From contig JAXHVQ010000165.1 of the NCBI GenBank assembly GCA_034189065.1, positions 1 through 11,843 of the forward strand: 11,843 nt of DNA, written 5' to 3'. Shown here piece after piece: positions 1 through 7,791 of this stretch. Under the pieces are notes generated by a model. The model was not told the DNA's origin. It saw only the letters and a list, made by a program, of their open reading frames with translations, and made no database searches. This DNA is from FACHB-1406 sp034189065 (GTDB taxonomy: Bacteria > Cyanobacteriota > Cyanobacteriia > Cyanobacteriales > Spirulinaceae). The stretch's first letter is position 1. Each line of letters opens with the position of its first letter. Made by a program: the position numbers and the translations under genes.

Positions 1-2
1 CC

Positions 3-3000
3 TTGCCCATCGACCCCCCACTCTTCTTACCCATCGACCTCTTCCCCGCCAAACCCTTCCCCATCGATCTCTTCCCCACCAAACCCTTCCCCATCGATCT
101 CTTCCCCACCAAGCCCTTACCCATCCAACTCTTCCCCCTCAATGTTGCCGCTACAGAAGACGATGCCAACTTCAGGGTTAACCTTCTGGATGGAGTGTTG
201 CGCGAAAGTAGAGCCGTGCTGGAGGTAGATGGTCTCACCTTAACCGGTGGCGATGCTTCGGGTGTCACCTTTAGTGGTAACAGTCTCAATATTGCGCCTT
301 CTGCCTACAATCGTTTGACAGAAGGGGAGTCGGAAACCATTGAGTACAGCTACAACATTGTTGACAGCAACAGCATTAGTGTCGCTCAAACAGCAACCAT
401 TACTATCAACGGCGCGAACGGTGCATCCGATCCTTTTGTGATTACGAATCCAGATCCTCTATCCGACTTAGGCCGGATTGTCAAAGGTAACGGCGACTTT
501 GATGGAGATGGTCTCAAGGACTTCCTCTATAGCGCGCCGGGTGCCGATGGAGGTGACGGCGAACTTTATGTCTTTTTTGGCAATACGGATTTAAATGCTT
601 CTACCACTCAAACCATTGCGCTGAATTCCCCCAATCCTTCATTCATATCAGTCAGTATTGGCGATATCAATGGCGATGGTTTGGACGACATTATTGTTGG
701 CGACCATACTGTCGATGGAAATAATGGTAAAACTTATGTCATTTATGGCAATTCCAGTGGTAGCTTAGCGACGGATGTAACCAACATCCCAACGGGGGAA
801 GGCTTTACGATTGTTAATAACGGTTCTCCCTTTAACTTATTAGGACATTCGGTGAGTAGCGGCGATATTGATGGCGACGGTATAGATGATGTCGTTATTG
901 GCGCTACTGGTGCTAATGGGGGGAATGGAGAAGTTCATGTCGTCTTTGGTCAAAATACACCAATTCCTAGTGTTGTCGATATTAACAGCCCTCCTACAGG
1001 TACGTCTGTTGCGACAATAAGCAATTCTAATCCTACAAGTGCGGGGTCGCAGTTAGGCTTCTCAGTTGCGACTGGAAATATCATCGGAGATGACAAAGAC
1101 GACATCATTATTGGTGCTATTGGCGATAACCTTGGAGACGGAAAAACGTATGTCGTTTCTGGCGATGCTTTGACAAGTCCGTTCGATCTGAACACTTTGG
1201 ACGGGAACAATGGTTTTGCTTTAGAGGGCGCATCAGGCCCGCCAAGAGAACTTTTGGGTTGGAAAATCAGTAGTGTAGGCGATATTAATGGAGACAGTTA
1301 CGACGACTTTGGTGTGACTGCACCTGATGGAAGTTCTACACAACGAACTTATGTTGTTTTTGGCAAACCCAGTTTTAGCAACCCCTTACAAACGATTCCC
1401 GATATCGTTAATGGAACGGGTGCAGATGGTTTTTATATCGATGGTCTGAATAACGACGATCGCCAATTTGAAGCGATTAGTGCTGCGGGAGACATCAACG
1501 GCGACGGAATTGATGATTTCTTGATTGCAGAACCTTACGCAGATACCAACGGACTGAATGATTCTGGTCAAGTTTATGTCGTTTATGGACGTACAGACGG
1601 TTTCGGCACAAGTCTCGATCTTTCTTCCTTAGAACCCAATGACGGTTTTTCCGTCGATCTTGACGATCTTGGAGTTGACGATTTAACTGGGTTGTCGGTG
1701 AGCGATGCAGGAGATGTCAACGGCGACGATCTGAATGATTTCTTAATTGGCGCTCCAGGCGCTAACGGTGGTGATGGTAAGGTTTATGTCGTGCTTGGTG
1801 AAGACACGAACAAGCCAATTCCAGAAACCACCGTTGACTTTTTTCCGAATTATATTTATCGAAACGAACCCGATCGCGAAAAACGGTTAATTGGCGAAAA
1901 TCACAAGTTTGTCGTGACGTTTGATAACGTCGCATCCCCTCCTAGCAATACATCTGCTCCTGGGAATATCGGTTACGCTCCTTTTATCGACCTATTCCTC
2001 GATACGACTGGCGTTGATGGAGATGATGGTTTTGAGTTTGTTGGGGTCAAAGCTCTTGCGGATGATGATTTATTTGATGGGATTAACCTGATTTGTTACG
2101 ACCCGGATATCCCGATGGCTACTATCTATGAAGACCCGACGGGTTCGGGCAATTTGTTGGTCGATCATCCCTATGCAGGCACAATCGACGTAACCAGTCT
2201 TGTTCCTCCCGGAATTGGGGCAGACGACACTTTATATGTCATTCCCTTAATCACAGATAGCTTTGCTCCCGACCAAGAACCGTTGAAGTTTGAAGTAGAA
2301 GTTAAAATTAGTAAGAATGCAGATTATCGAGACCCAACCGATCCCAACCACGATCCTAAATTGACAGTAGCGACTCGGGGTGGTTTTCGTTACGGTGCAA
2401 ATCCCACGCTCGATCCTGCTCCCATCTTTGATGAGACGGCGACGGATAATAGTTTAGAGCCGCAATTATTCAGGGTGCGGAAATTTTTCAGCAATGGATT
2501 TGACAACAATCATCCATTACCTTCTGAAATTATTACGGGCGAAAACTTTGGCGGACGGTACAACATTGTTGTTGACGTGGCACCCGGACAAACAATCGAG
2601 ACCTTAAATCTGGAGGATCATTTACCCGATGATATTTTATATAGTGGGAATGTTTCTACTAATGCTATAGGGTCTTCATATACAACACCCGGAGTTCCAG
2701 GAGGTGTTGTAACTGCTGAGTTTGGTAATGTAACTGGTGCTAATGGGACTGATGCCTTTTTCAGTTTTGATGTTGAAGTCGGACGTTTGGACGAAAATGG
2801 GAATCCCGTGCTCGACCCCGACACTGCCGATGACGAGCGCGCTAATAATGATGCTTTTGTAACGGCGGTGTCGTGGGATCCGTATGACGATCGCGATCCG
2901 ACTCTGACGAACCTCACAGAAGATTTGGGCGACATTGACGAGACCATTATTGAAACGGCGATCGGGATTCAGCAAAACTACTCGGTCGTCGTAGATAATA

Positions 3001-5078
3001 ACGCTCCGGGGTTCAGTCCGGGGGATGTCATCGAATACAGTTTTAATTTTGCCGTTTCGGATTATTTTGCCTTTGAAGATGTCATCATCAACAATACCTT
3101 TTCCGATGGTCAACTTTTTGATGCCAGTTTCATTCCGACTTTCACCGTTGACGAACATAATTCAAATATAGCTGGTAGCTTCGATCCCAGTAACTACAGT
3201 GTCGTCAATCCAGGTGCTACGGGAACAATTACTTTCGATCTTTCTAATCAGTTAGTCGCATCAGGAAGTGACGCTCAATTATTAGGGGGTCGCATCGGTA
3301 GCAGTGGTGGCTATACCGGAACTTTTGGCGCAACGACAGGAACCCTCAAATTCCGCACGATCGTTCAAGAGGATTTTACGACCTCTTTTCCATCGGGCGA
3401 CTCATCCGTTGATAACGGCGACCGTCTCAGCAATTCTGTCGCAATTACGGGCGATGTTTTAGATGTTGATACTTTAACTCCTACGGGTTTTGAGGAAGCC
3501 GATGGAGATGGATTTAGTTTTCGCCTACCCCGTGGTAGGTATGCCGACGACTATGAGGTCAGCGTTTATGCGATTGATGGTATACTTGGCGCTGGAAACG
3601 GCACTGTGGAAGCGGGGGATGACGTTACCTATCGCATCAAATATACGCTGCCTTTTGCGGATATCGAAAACTTAAATTTCACTTCTGAACTTTCTTTCCC
3701 GGCTTTTGATGTCAGCGATCTGGATATAAGTACAGTACTCGGTTTTGGTGGAATACCTGCATTAAATACGATCTCCTATGGTCCGGAAGATACGCTGTCT
3801 ACCCTTCTGGGTGGAAGTATCAGCCCGACTTTGAGTGTAAACAATCAAAGCAATTTGTTGAACATTGACTACGGAACTTTCGACGATTCGACGACTCCTA
3901 CTGCCGGCCCTGTAACAATCGAACTTCTCTATACTTTAGAAGTTGACGAGCAGCAAATACAAAATAACTTGTCACTCACCAATCTCGTTTATCAACGAGA
4001 AGGGAGTACAAATGCAGGTTCTCGTCAATTTTATAAGCTTGCAACGCTTGAGTTTGCAAAACCCGAACTCAAGATTACTAAGGGGGTTGTCGCCACCAGC
4101 GAAGAGAAGGCTGTATTTAGCGAATTCTTCCCGGTTGTTGGGAGTCCTGAGAATATTAGTTTTACCGATCCAGGAACACCGGGGCCAAGGTTTTCAGGTG
4201 TAATCAACTCGGATACGCTTGCAAACACTAACTATTTTGACAGTGATGTAACGGCAGATTTGAACAATCTCGGTTCAGGAGATTTAGTGACTTTCGCGGT
4301 CGTCGTCGAAAATATTGGTTTGGCTCCCAATGGTGCATTTGACGTTCTCATTAAGGACGCTTTACCTACAGGATTTACTATTCCTAGTAACCCAGAAATG
4401 TTGAATCTTAAAGTTACTGATGGCACGGGAGCAAATATTGACTATACGCTTACAGGAATGGGTGCTGAGATTCAGTTAGTCGATTCTGCGGGGATGGGTG
4501 CTATTTCCGCTTATGATGCTACCAGTGGTAAGAACGTTGCGATTATTACGTTTGATTTAGAAGTCGATGACAATCTTCCCGACGGAACCATTCTGACCAG
4601 CACAGCGACTTTAGAAGAATATGCCGCTTCTGAAGGGGGTGCTAAATTCTTGCCCGGTTCTCTAGCGCTGACGGATGATGCTCGCGTTCAAACCCAACCT
4701 TATCTACAAGAGCAATTTGAAACCTTTCTAGATAACAATACCACAGATATTAGCGGTGAAACGTTTAACGCCTTGGATTATCTGGAGGGGGATGACTTAA
4801 CCTACCAAGTTACTGTGGAGAAAGATGGGTTTCTAGTCTATGATTCTACAATCCCCCTGAACAGGCCCCTGAATCCTTTTGAACCAATCGATCTCGCGAA
4901 TTTTGACTTCACCTTCAAAGACGTGTTTTTAGGTGCTCCCCTTTACAATGGAAACTATACCGTTGAGCTTGGGATTTCTGACGCAGATCCTAACAATAAC
5001 CCCTCTGGTCTTCCCTACGATGTCCAAGATAGTTTTGCGTTCGAGATTGAATTTAATGGCTCTGTAACGATAGGATGA
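3..5078 (+). CDS. Giant FG-GAP propeller / DUF11-like surface protein (5' partial)
   Basis: This is probably an extracellular or cell-surface calcium-binding adhesin-like protein; its ligand is unknown. The frame is open to the window edge and the first usable codon is only a TTG without a Shine-Dalgarno site, so the true start lies upstream. Numbering residues from nt 3, residues 2-46 are a 10-residue repeat (PIDLFPTKPF type) and about 48-138 resemble a VCBS/cadherin-like domain. Residues about 145-600 hold seven FG-GAP repeats with Ca-binding loops of the DxDGDGxxD kind at 165, 221, 288, 359, 427, 497 and 571. The fourth loop begins with Asn and is the most degenerate. The rest is beta-rich with DUF11/isopeptide-like modules, for example GDLVTFAVVVENIG near 1430. 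I see only one cysteine, which fits a secreted protein. There is no RTX repeat, LPXTG or PEP-CTERM at the C-terminus, so the export and anchoring route is unclear. The gene contains no HIP1 site. The domain call is firm; the function is inferred. Confidence 0.87.
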   Translation: MPIDPPLFLPIDLFPAKPFPIDLFPTKPFPIDLFPTKPLPIQLFPLNVAATEDDANFRVNLLDGVLRESRAVLEVDGLTLTGGDASGVTFSGNSLNIAPSAYNRLTEGESETIEYSYNIVDSNSISVAQTATITINGANGASDPFVITNPDPLSDLGRIVKGNGDFDGDGLKDFLYSAPGADGGDGELYVFFGNTDLNASTTQTIALNSPNPSFISVSIGDINGDGLDDIIVGDHTVDGNNGKTYVIYGNSSGSLATDVTNIPTGEGFTIVNNGSPFNLLGHSVSSGDIDGDGIDDVVIGATGANGGNGEVHVVFGQNTPIPSVVDINSPPTGTSVATISNSNPTSAGSQLGFSVATGNIIGDDKDDIIIGAIGDNLGDGKTYVVSGDALTSPFDLNTLDGNNGFALEGASGPPRELLGWKISSVGDINGDSYDDFGVTAPDGSSTQRTYVVFGKPSFSNPLQTIPDIVNGTGADGFYIDGLNNDDRQFEAISAAGDINGDGIDDFLIAEPYADTNGLNDSGQVYVVYGRTDGFGTSLDLSSLEPNDGFSVDLDDLGVDDLTGLSVSDAGDVNGDDLNDFLIGAPGANGGDGKVYVVLGEDTNKPIPETTVDFFPNYIYRNEPDREKRLIGENHKFVVTFDNVASPPSNTSAPGNIGYAPFIDLFLDTTGVDGDDGFEFVGVKALADDDLFDGINLICYDPDIPMATIYEDPTGSGNLLVDHPYAGTIDVTSLVPPGIGADDTLYVIPLITDSFAPDQEPLKFEVEVKISKNADYRDPTDPNHDPKLTVATRGGFRYGANPTLDPAPIFDETATDNSLEPQLFRVRKFFSNGFDNNHPLPSEIITGENFGGRYNIVVDVAPGQTIETLNLEDHLPDDILYSGNVSTNAIGSSYTTPGVPGGVVTAEFGNVTGANGTDAFFSFDVEVGRLDENGNPVLDPDTADDERANNDAFVTAVSWDPYDDRDPTLTNLTEDLGDIDETIIETAIGIQQNYSVVVDNNAPGFSPGDVIEYSFNFAVSDYFAFEDVIINNTFSDGQLFDASFIPTFTVDEHNSNIAGSFDPSNYSVVNPGATGTITFDLSNQLVASGSDAQLLGGRIGSSGGYTGTFGATTGTLKFRTIVQEDFTTSFPSGDSSVDNGDRLSNSVAITGDVLDVDTLTPTGFEEADGDGFSFRLPRGRYADDYEVSVYAIDGILGAGNGTVEAGDDVTYRIKYTLPFADIENLNFTSELSFPAFDVSDLDISTVLGFGGIPALNTISYGPEDTLSTLLGGSISPTLSVNNQSNLLNIDYGTFDDSTTPTAGPVTIELLYTLEVDEQQIQNNLSLTNLVYQREGSTNAGSRQFYKLATLEFAKPELKITKGVVATSEEKAVFSEFFPVVGSPENISFTDPGTPGPRFSGVINSDTLANTNYFDSDVTADLNNLGSGDLVTFAVVVENIGLAPNGAFDVLIKDALPTGFTIPSNPEMLNLKVTDGTGANIDYTLTGMGAEIQLVDSAGMGAISAYDATSGKNVAIITFDLEVDDNLPDGTILTSTATLEEYAASEGGAKFLPGSLALTDDARVQTQPYLQEQFETFLDNNTTDISGETFNALDYLEGDDLTYQVTVEKDGFLVYDSTIPLNRPLNPFEPIDLANFDFTFKDVFLGAPLYNGNYTVELGISDADPNNNPSGLPYDVQDSFAFEIEFNGSVTIG
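6..139 (+). repeat. In-frame 30-bp tandem repeat encoding PIDLFPTKPF units
   Basis: Units begin with CCCATCGA or a close variant at 6 (24-bp short unit), 30, 60, 90 and 120 (partial). The units at 60 and 90 are nearly identical. The period of 30 bp keeps the frame, giving a Pro/Leu/Phe-rich 10-residue repeat. The coding strand is C-rich and almost lacks G. The array may extend upstream of the window. Such arrays are prone to copy-number change by slippage, and this one may act as a stalk or wall-spanning linker before the VCBS-like domain. That role is inferred. Confidence 0.9.
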
Positions 5079-5096
5079 TGGTTTGAAGTTGAAATT

Positions 5097-5119
5097 AGCC
5101 CTGAAATCAATTTCGGGCT
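5097..5119. terminator. Hairpin just after the giant gene, possible terminator
   Basis: AGCCC at 5097-5101 pairs with GGGCT at 5115-5119, and GAAAT pairs with ATTTC inside, with one bulged T at 5102. It starts 18 nt after the stop codon of the surface-protein gene. No T-tract follows, so termination is plausible but not shown. Confidence 0.4.
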
Positions 5120-5147
5120 GTAGGGACGTTCAATTGAACGTCCCTAC
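5120..5147. repeat. Perfect 28-bp palindrome
   Basis: GTAGGGACGTTCAA at 5120-5133 is followed at once by its exact reverse complement at 5134-5147. Similar palindromes are, from memory, frequent in cyanobacterial intergenic DNA. It would form a long hairpin in transcripts from either convergent neighbour and could act as a bidirectional terminator or be a mobile repeat remnant. Which of these applies is unknown. Confidence 0.85.
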
Positions 5148-5151
5148 ATTA

Positions 5152-5305
5152 AACCCGTTTTAACGGGTTAAAAATCTAGATAAATTGGGTTTTTAGTCCG
5201 TTTCAACGGAGTGGGTATTTTTAGCGGCGAACTTGAGTTCGGTAGCTTTTAAGTCAGTACCATTGAGCTTTAGCCCATTTTGGGTTTTGAATTCCCCGTG
5301 GGGGA
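5152..5305. repeat. Cluster of short hairpins between convergent genes
   Basis: Five further hairpins fill the gap to the cryptochrome stop codon. They are AACCCGTT/AACGGGTT (5152-5169), TCCGTT/AACGGA (5197-5210), CGAACT/AGTTCG (5228-5241), AGCCCA/TGGGTT with one G-T pair (5272-5286), and TCCCC/GGGGA (5293-5305). Loops are 2-3 nt. With the two preceding hairpins there are seven in about 210 bp. They probably include the terminators of both converging genes. The regular series of tiny-loop hairpins resembles a cyanobacterial repeat cassette. Confidence 0.6.
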
Positions 5306-6781
5306 CTATTTGCGGTTTGCTGCGATCGCCGCTTGATATACTCTCTCATTTTCCGCCAGCGATCGCCGAAAATCCACTATCGGATGCGGATAATCCTCTC
5401 CCAAACGCACCCCATAGCGCTGTTGTTCCGCAACGCTCAGTTTCCACGGTTCCCGCGCGAAATGCGCAGGCAGCGATGCCAATTCCGGCAGCCAATGTTG
5501 AATATACTGAGCTTGGGGATCGTAATCGAGAGACTGTTTGGGAATATTGAAATACCGAAATCCGCGAGCATCGTTCCCTACACCCGCTGTATAATTCCAA
5601 TTGCCATAATTACTGCAAACATCATAATCGATTAACAGCGACTCAAACCATTCTGCCCCAAATCTCCAGTCGATCCCCAAATTCTTCGTCAAAAAACTTG
5701 CCACGTTTTGCCGTCCCCGGTTGGACATAAACCCCGTCGCTGCCAGTTCGCGCATATTGGCATCCACTAAAGGATACCCCGTTTGTCCCCACCGCCAGAC
5801 ATCTCCCATCTCCTCGTCCTCTCGCCACGGAATCTCAACTCCCCGCAACCCAGACGAACGGAAAATCTTTGTCCCATGTTTGACGCAAATGAAGCGAAAA
5901 TAGTCGCGCCACAGCAATTCAAAGATTAACCAATAGGTAGAATCATTGCCAATGCGTTCTCGTTCGTAGGTTTGCACCTGTTCGTAAATATAACGTGGCG
6001 AAAGACTGCCATTAGCCAACCAAGGCGAGAATTTAGAAGAATAATCCGCCCCCAACATTCCGTTGCGCGTTTTCTTGTAAACTTTGAGGCGATCGCGTTT
6101 CCAAAAATACTCCTCCAATCGTCCAAACCCGGCCGTTTCGCCTCCTTCAAACTCCAGAACCGCGCGTTTATCGGAAGAGGGAGGAGTCAGCCCAAAATCT
6201 TCGAGGCGGGGAATTTCGCCCCTCTCAATCCCCTCGGGTAAAGCGGGTAACTCTTGGGGCGCGGGATAGGTCGGTCGGATGGTAGAATGTTTCTCGACTT
6301 GCTTGCGGAATTGGGTAAAAACTTCGGGTAAGTTGTCGGGAGCAAAGGGTAAGTCGTCGATATGATAGAGGGTGGCTTCCCAAAAAGATTGTACCCGAGT
6401 TCCCAGTTGGGAAAGGGAGTTGCAGAGCGCTTTTTCGACGGCAGTTTCTTCGGCGGTAACTTCTTGGTCGAAATAAACTGCATCGATATTGTATTCTTTA
6501 ATGAGGCGAGGAATTTCTCGTTCCGGCTTTCCGTGGCAAATAACGAGATCGCTACCCACCGCGCGTAGGCAACGGCGCAAGTCGGCGACGCTATCGAGGA
6601 GAAATTTAGCTCGAAATGCGCTCCTTTTGGGAAAACCGTAGGAAGTTTTACCGAATTGCCGGGGATCGAAGCAGTAGACGGGGATAATTTGGGCCTGGGC
6701 TTGTTGCGCGCGGTAGAGGGATTCGCGATCGCGCAGTCGCAGGCTGTTACGGTACCAAAGGAGGATGCGTTGTGGGTTCAC
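5306..6781 (-). CDS. cry: DASH-type cryptochrome / photolyase-family flavoprotein
   Basis: FAD-binding photolyase-family protein, 491 residues, the usual length for the DASH group. Known members use light to repair cyclobutane pyrimidine dimers, mainly in single-stranded or looped DNA, and some have signalling roles. The N-terminal photolyase alpha/beta domain covers about 1-170 and opens ILLWYRNSLRLRDRE. DASH-typical blocks include LPEVFTQFRK (151-160), TRNGMLGADYSSKFSPWLA (238-256), NDSTYWLIFELLWRDYFRF (279-297), DANMRELAATGFMSNRGRQ (340-358) and DYDVCSNYGNWNYTAGVGND (385-404), which build the FAD pocket. The start is a GTG at 6781; no clear Shine-Dalgarno site precedes it and no ATG lies early in the frame. 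The protein appears intact. Its first 39 codons plus 32 bp upstream are duplicated downstream of the next gene (7589-7737). Residue 21 is Ser, whereas the duplicate and, from memory, most relatives have Pro in this EPL motif. The gene symbol is generic. Confidence 0.93.
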   Translation of the reverse strand: MNPQRILLWYRNSLRLRDRESLYRAQQAQAQIIPVYCFDPRQFGKTSYGFPKRSAFRAKFLLDSVADLRRCLRAVGSDLVICHGKPEREIPRLIKEYNIDAVYFDQEVTAEETAVEKALCNSLSQLGTRVQSFWEATLYHIDDLPFAPDNLPEVFTQFRKQVEKHSTIRPTYPAPQELPALPEGIERGEIPRLEDFGLTPPSSDKRAVLEFEGGETAGFGRLEEYFWKRDRLKVYKKTRNGMLGADYSSKFSPWLANGSLSPRYIYEQVQTYERERIGNDSTYWLIFELLWRDYFRFICVKHGTKIFRSSGLRGVEIPWREDEEMGDVWRWGQTGYPLVDANMRELAATGFMSNRGRQNVASFLTKNLGIDWRFGAEWFESLLIDYDVCSNYGNWNYTAGVGNDARGFRYFNIPKQSLDYDPQAQYIQHWLPELASLPAHFAREPWKLSVAEQQRYGVRLGEDYPHPIVDFRRSLAENERVYQAAIAANRK

Positions 6782-6813
6782 AGGCGGTGGTGTTTGTCTC
6801 TATTGTAAGCGTT
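6665..6813. repeat. Direct repeat, left copy (5' end of the cryptochrome gene)
   Basis: This 149-bp block matches 7589-7737 in the same orientation at 146 of 149 positions, with an offset of exactly 924 bp and no gaps. It holds the first 39 codons of the cryptochrome gene, its GTG start and 32 bp upstream. The differences are G6697/T7621, A6721/G7645 and G6805/T7729. The two copies bracket the PEP-CTERM gene. Confidence 0.97.
6802..6807 (-). promoter_or_regulatory. Candidate -10 element of the cryptochrome gene
   Basis: On the minus strand this reads TACAAT, 20 nt before the GTG start, which would give a very short leader. No good -35 box is visible 16-18 nt upstream. The duplicate copy has TAAAAT at the equivalent place. 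Confidence 0.35.
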
Positions 6814-6914
6814 TGCGGAATTCATGTGTCCGGTGGTGAATCCAACTTCAGAGTGAATTAAGCAATAGCATTTCTTTCACTTGCTAGAAACCTATTTTTG
6901 GAGCAATTCTACCA

Positions 6915-7505
6915 ATGTCTAGTGTAACCTTAATGAAAAGGCTGACCTTAGCTGCTGCTGGAGCTGTCGCGCTCGGGTTGGGAACGAGCTATGCCACAGA
7001 AGCAGAAGCAGCGTTAATCGTTCTGAACGATTCTGCATCCCAAACGATTCCCGGACAAGATTTTAACTTTAGCTTCTCTCCCGTCGCCAAGTCCGACGGA
7101 ACCGATGGAATTTTTACAATTCGGGCTCGTGGGGATTATAGCTTCGGCTTCCCAACCCTTGAAAGCTTGTCTGTTGACATTGACGGTATCTTTACTCAAT
7201 CTCAAGTAACAGCTACCCCTGCCAACGTCATTACTGACTTTAGTTTCAATGATAAATTATGGGAGCAAAGCTTTACGATCGCCGGTCTGGATTTACTCAA
7301 CATCACTCAAGACTCAATTGTCAATATTGCCGTCAATCTCTTACCGGGGGTTAACATCAGTTTAGATACTGCTTTTGTAGAAGCAACTTTGGAATATGAG
7401 GAAGCTGAATCTGTTCCCGAACCGACTTCTATGTTGGGTTTACTCGCGGTTGGCTCAATGGGCGCAGTTTCGATCCTCAAGCGTAATAAGAAAGAGAATA
7501 TCTAA
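6915..7505 (+). CDS. PEP-CTERM sorting domain protein
   Basis: A 196-residue exported protein of unknown function. It has a signal peptide: basic MKR at 7-9, a hydrophobic core at 10-24, and a likely cleavage after AEA near residue 32. The body is beta-rich with no recognised domain. The C-terminus is the classic tripartite sorting signal: VPEP at 167-170, a hydrophobic helix at about 172-187 and basic KRNKK at 189-193. Exosortase family enzymes act on such tails and are known from many cyanobacteria; none is encoded here. GGAG at 6900-6903 lies 11 nt before the ATG. The gene is divergent from the cryptochrome gene across 133 bp and ends at a hairpin at 7544. It lies exactly between the two copies of a 149-bp direct repeat, so it may have arrived with, or been trapped by, a recombination event. 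It has no HIP1 site. Confidence 0.88.
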   Translation: MSSVTLMKRLTLAAAGAVALGLGTSYATEAEAALIVLNDSASQTIPGQDFNFSFSPVAKSDGTDGIFTIRARGDYSFGFPTLESLSVDIDGIFTQSQVTATPANVITDFSFNDKLWEQSFTIAGLDLLNITQDSIVNIAVNLLPGVNISLDTAFVEATLEYEEAESVPEPTSMLGLLAVGSMGAVSILKRNKKENI

Positions 7506-7543
7506 TTTTCCTTTCTGATAATTTAATCTTTAACTCAGTTAAG

Positions 7544-7571
7544 GGGGCATTGCATCGCAATGCCCCTCCTT
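7544..7571 (+). terminator. Strong hairpin terminator after the PEP-CTERM gene
   Basis: GGGGCATTGC at 7544-7553 pairs perfectly with GCAATGCCCC at 7557-7566 around the 3-nt loop ATC. It lies 38 nt after the stop codon. The run that follows is TCCTT rather than a clean T-tract, so it may be a leaky terminator or an mRNA 3' end stabiliser. Confidence 0.7.
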
Positions 7572-7705
7572 CATGCGTATAAAACTACATCGAAGCAGTA
7601 GACGGGGATAATTTGGGCCTTGGCTTGTTGCGCGCGGTAGAGGGGTTCGCGATCGCGCAGTCGCAGGCTGTTACGGTACCAAAGGAGGATGCGTTGTGGG
7701 TTCAC
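7571..7705 (-). pseudogene. Truncated duplicate of the cryptochrome 5' end
   Basis: On the minus strand, the GTG at 7705 opens a frame identical to the first 39 codons of the intact cryptochrome gene except S21P and Q29K. At 7588 the similarity stops abruptly. Five unrelated codons (V-V-L-Y-A) follow, then TGA at 7571-7573. Only the first strands and helices of the photolyase domain remain, with no FAD-binding part, so this cannot be a working enzyme. The duplicated leader carries TAAAAT where the intact gene has TACAAT, so a 44-residue peptide could in principle still be transcribed and translated. I call it a gene fragment made by duplication. Confidence 0.85.
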
Positions 7706-7737
7706 AGGCGGTGGTGTTTGTCTCTATTTTAAGCGTT
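7589..7737. repeat. Direct repeat, right copy
   Basis: The partner of 6665-6813, 146 of 149 identical. The left breakpoint falls just after the PEP-CTERM terminator hairpin. The right breakpoint is in the cryptochrome promoter, within 7 bp of the -10 element. I see no terminal inverted repeat, transposase or short target-site duplication at the edges. Confidence 0.97.
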
Positions 7738-7791
7738 AGTGCAGCGTTTAACATAGCCCCTGGAGCAGCGCAACCGTTGGAAAAATAGAGA

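Noticed and set aside
6..139. A 30-bp periodic array that could be mistaken for a CRISPR
   Set aside because: Units abut without spacers, keep the reading frame and are proline-rich coding sequence of the surrounding gene.
2676..3158. Antisense frame of 160 codons within the giant gene
   Set aside because: It is the complement of a strongly supported coding region, with no ribosome site or recognisable domain.
6665..7737. Insertion sequence or transposon flanked by 149-bp repeats
   Set aside because: There is no transposase, terminal inverted repeat or short target duplication, and the repeat is host gene sequence.
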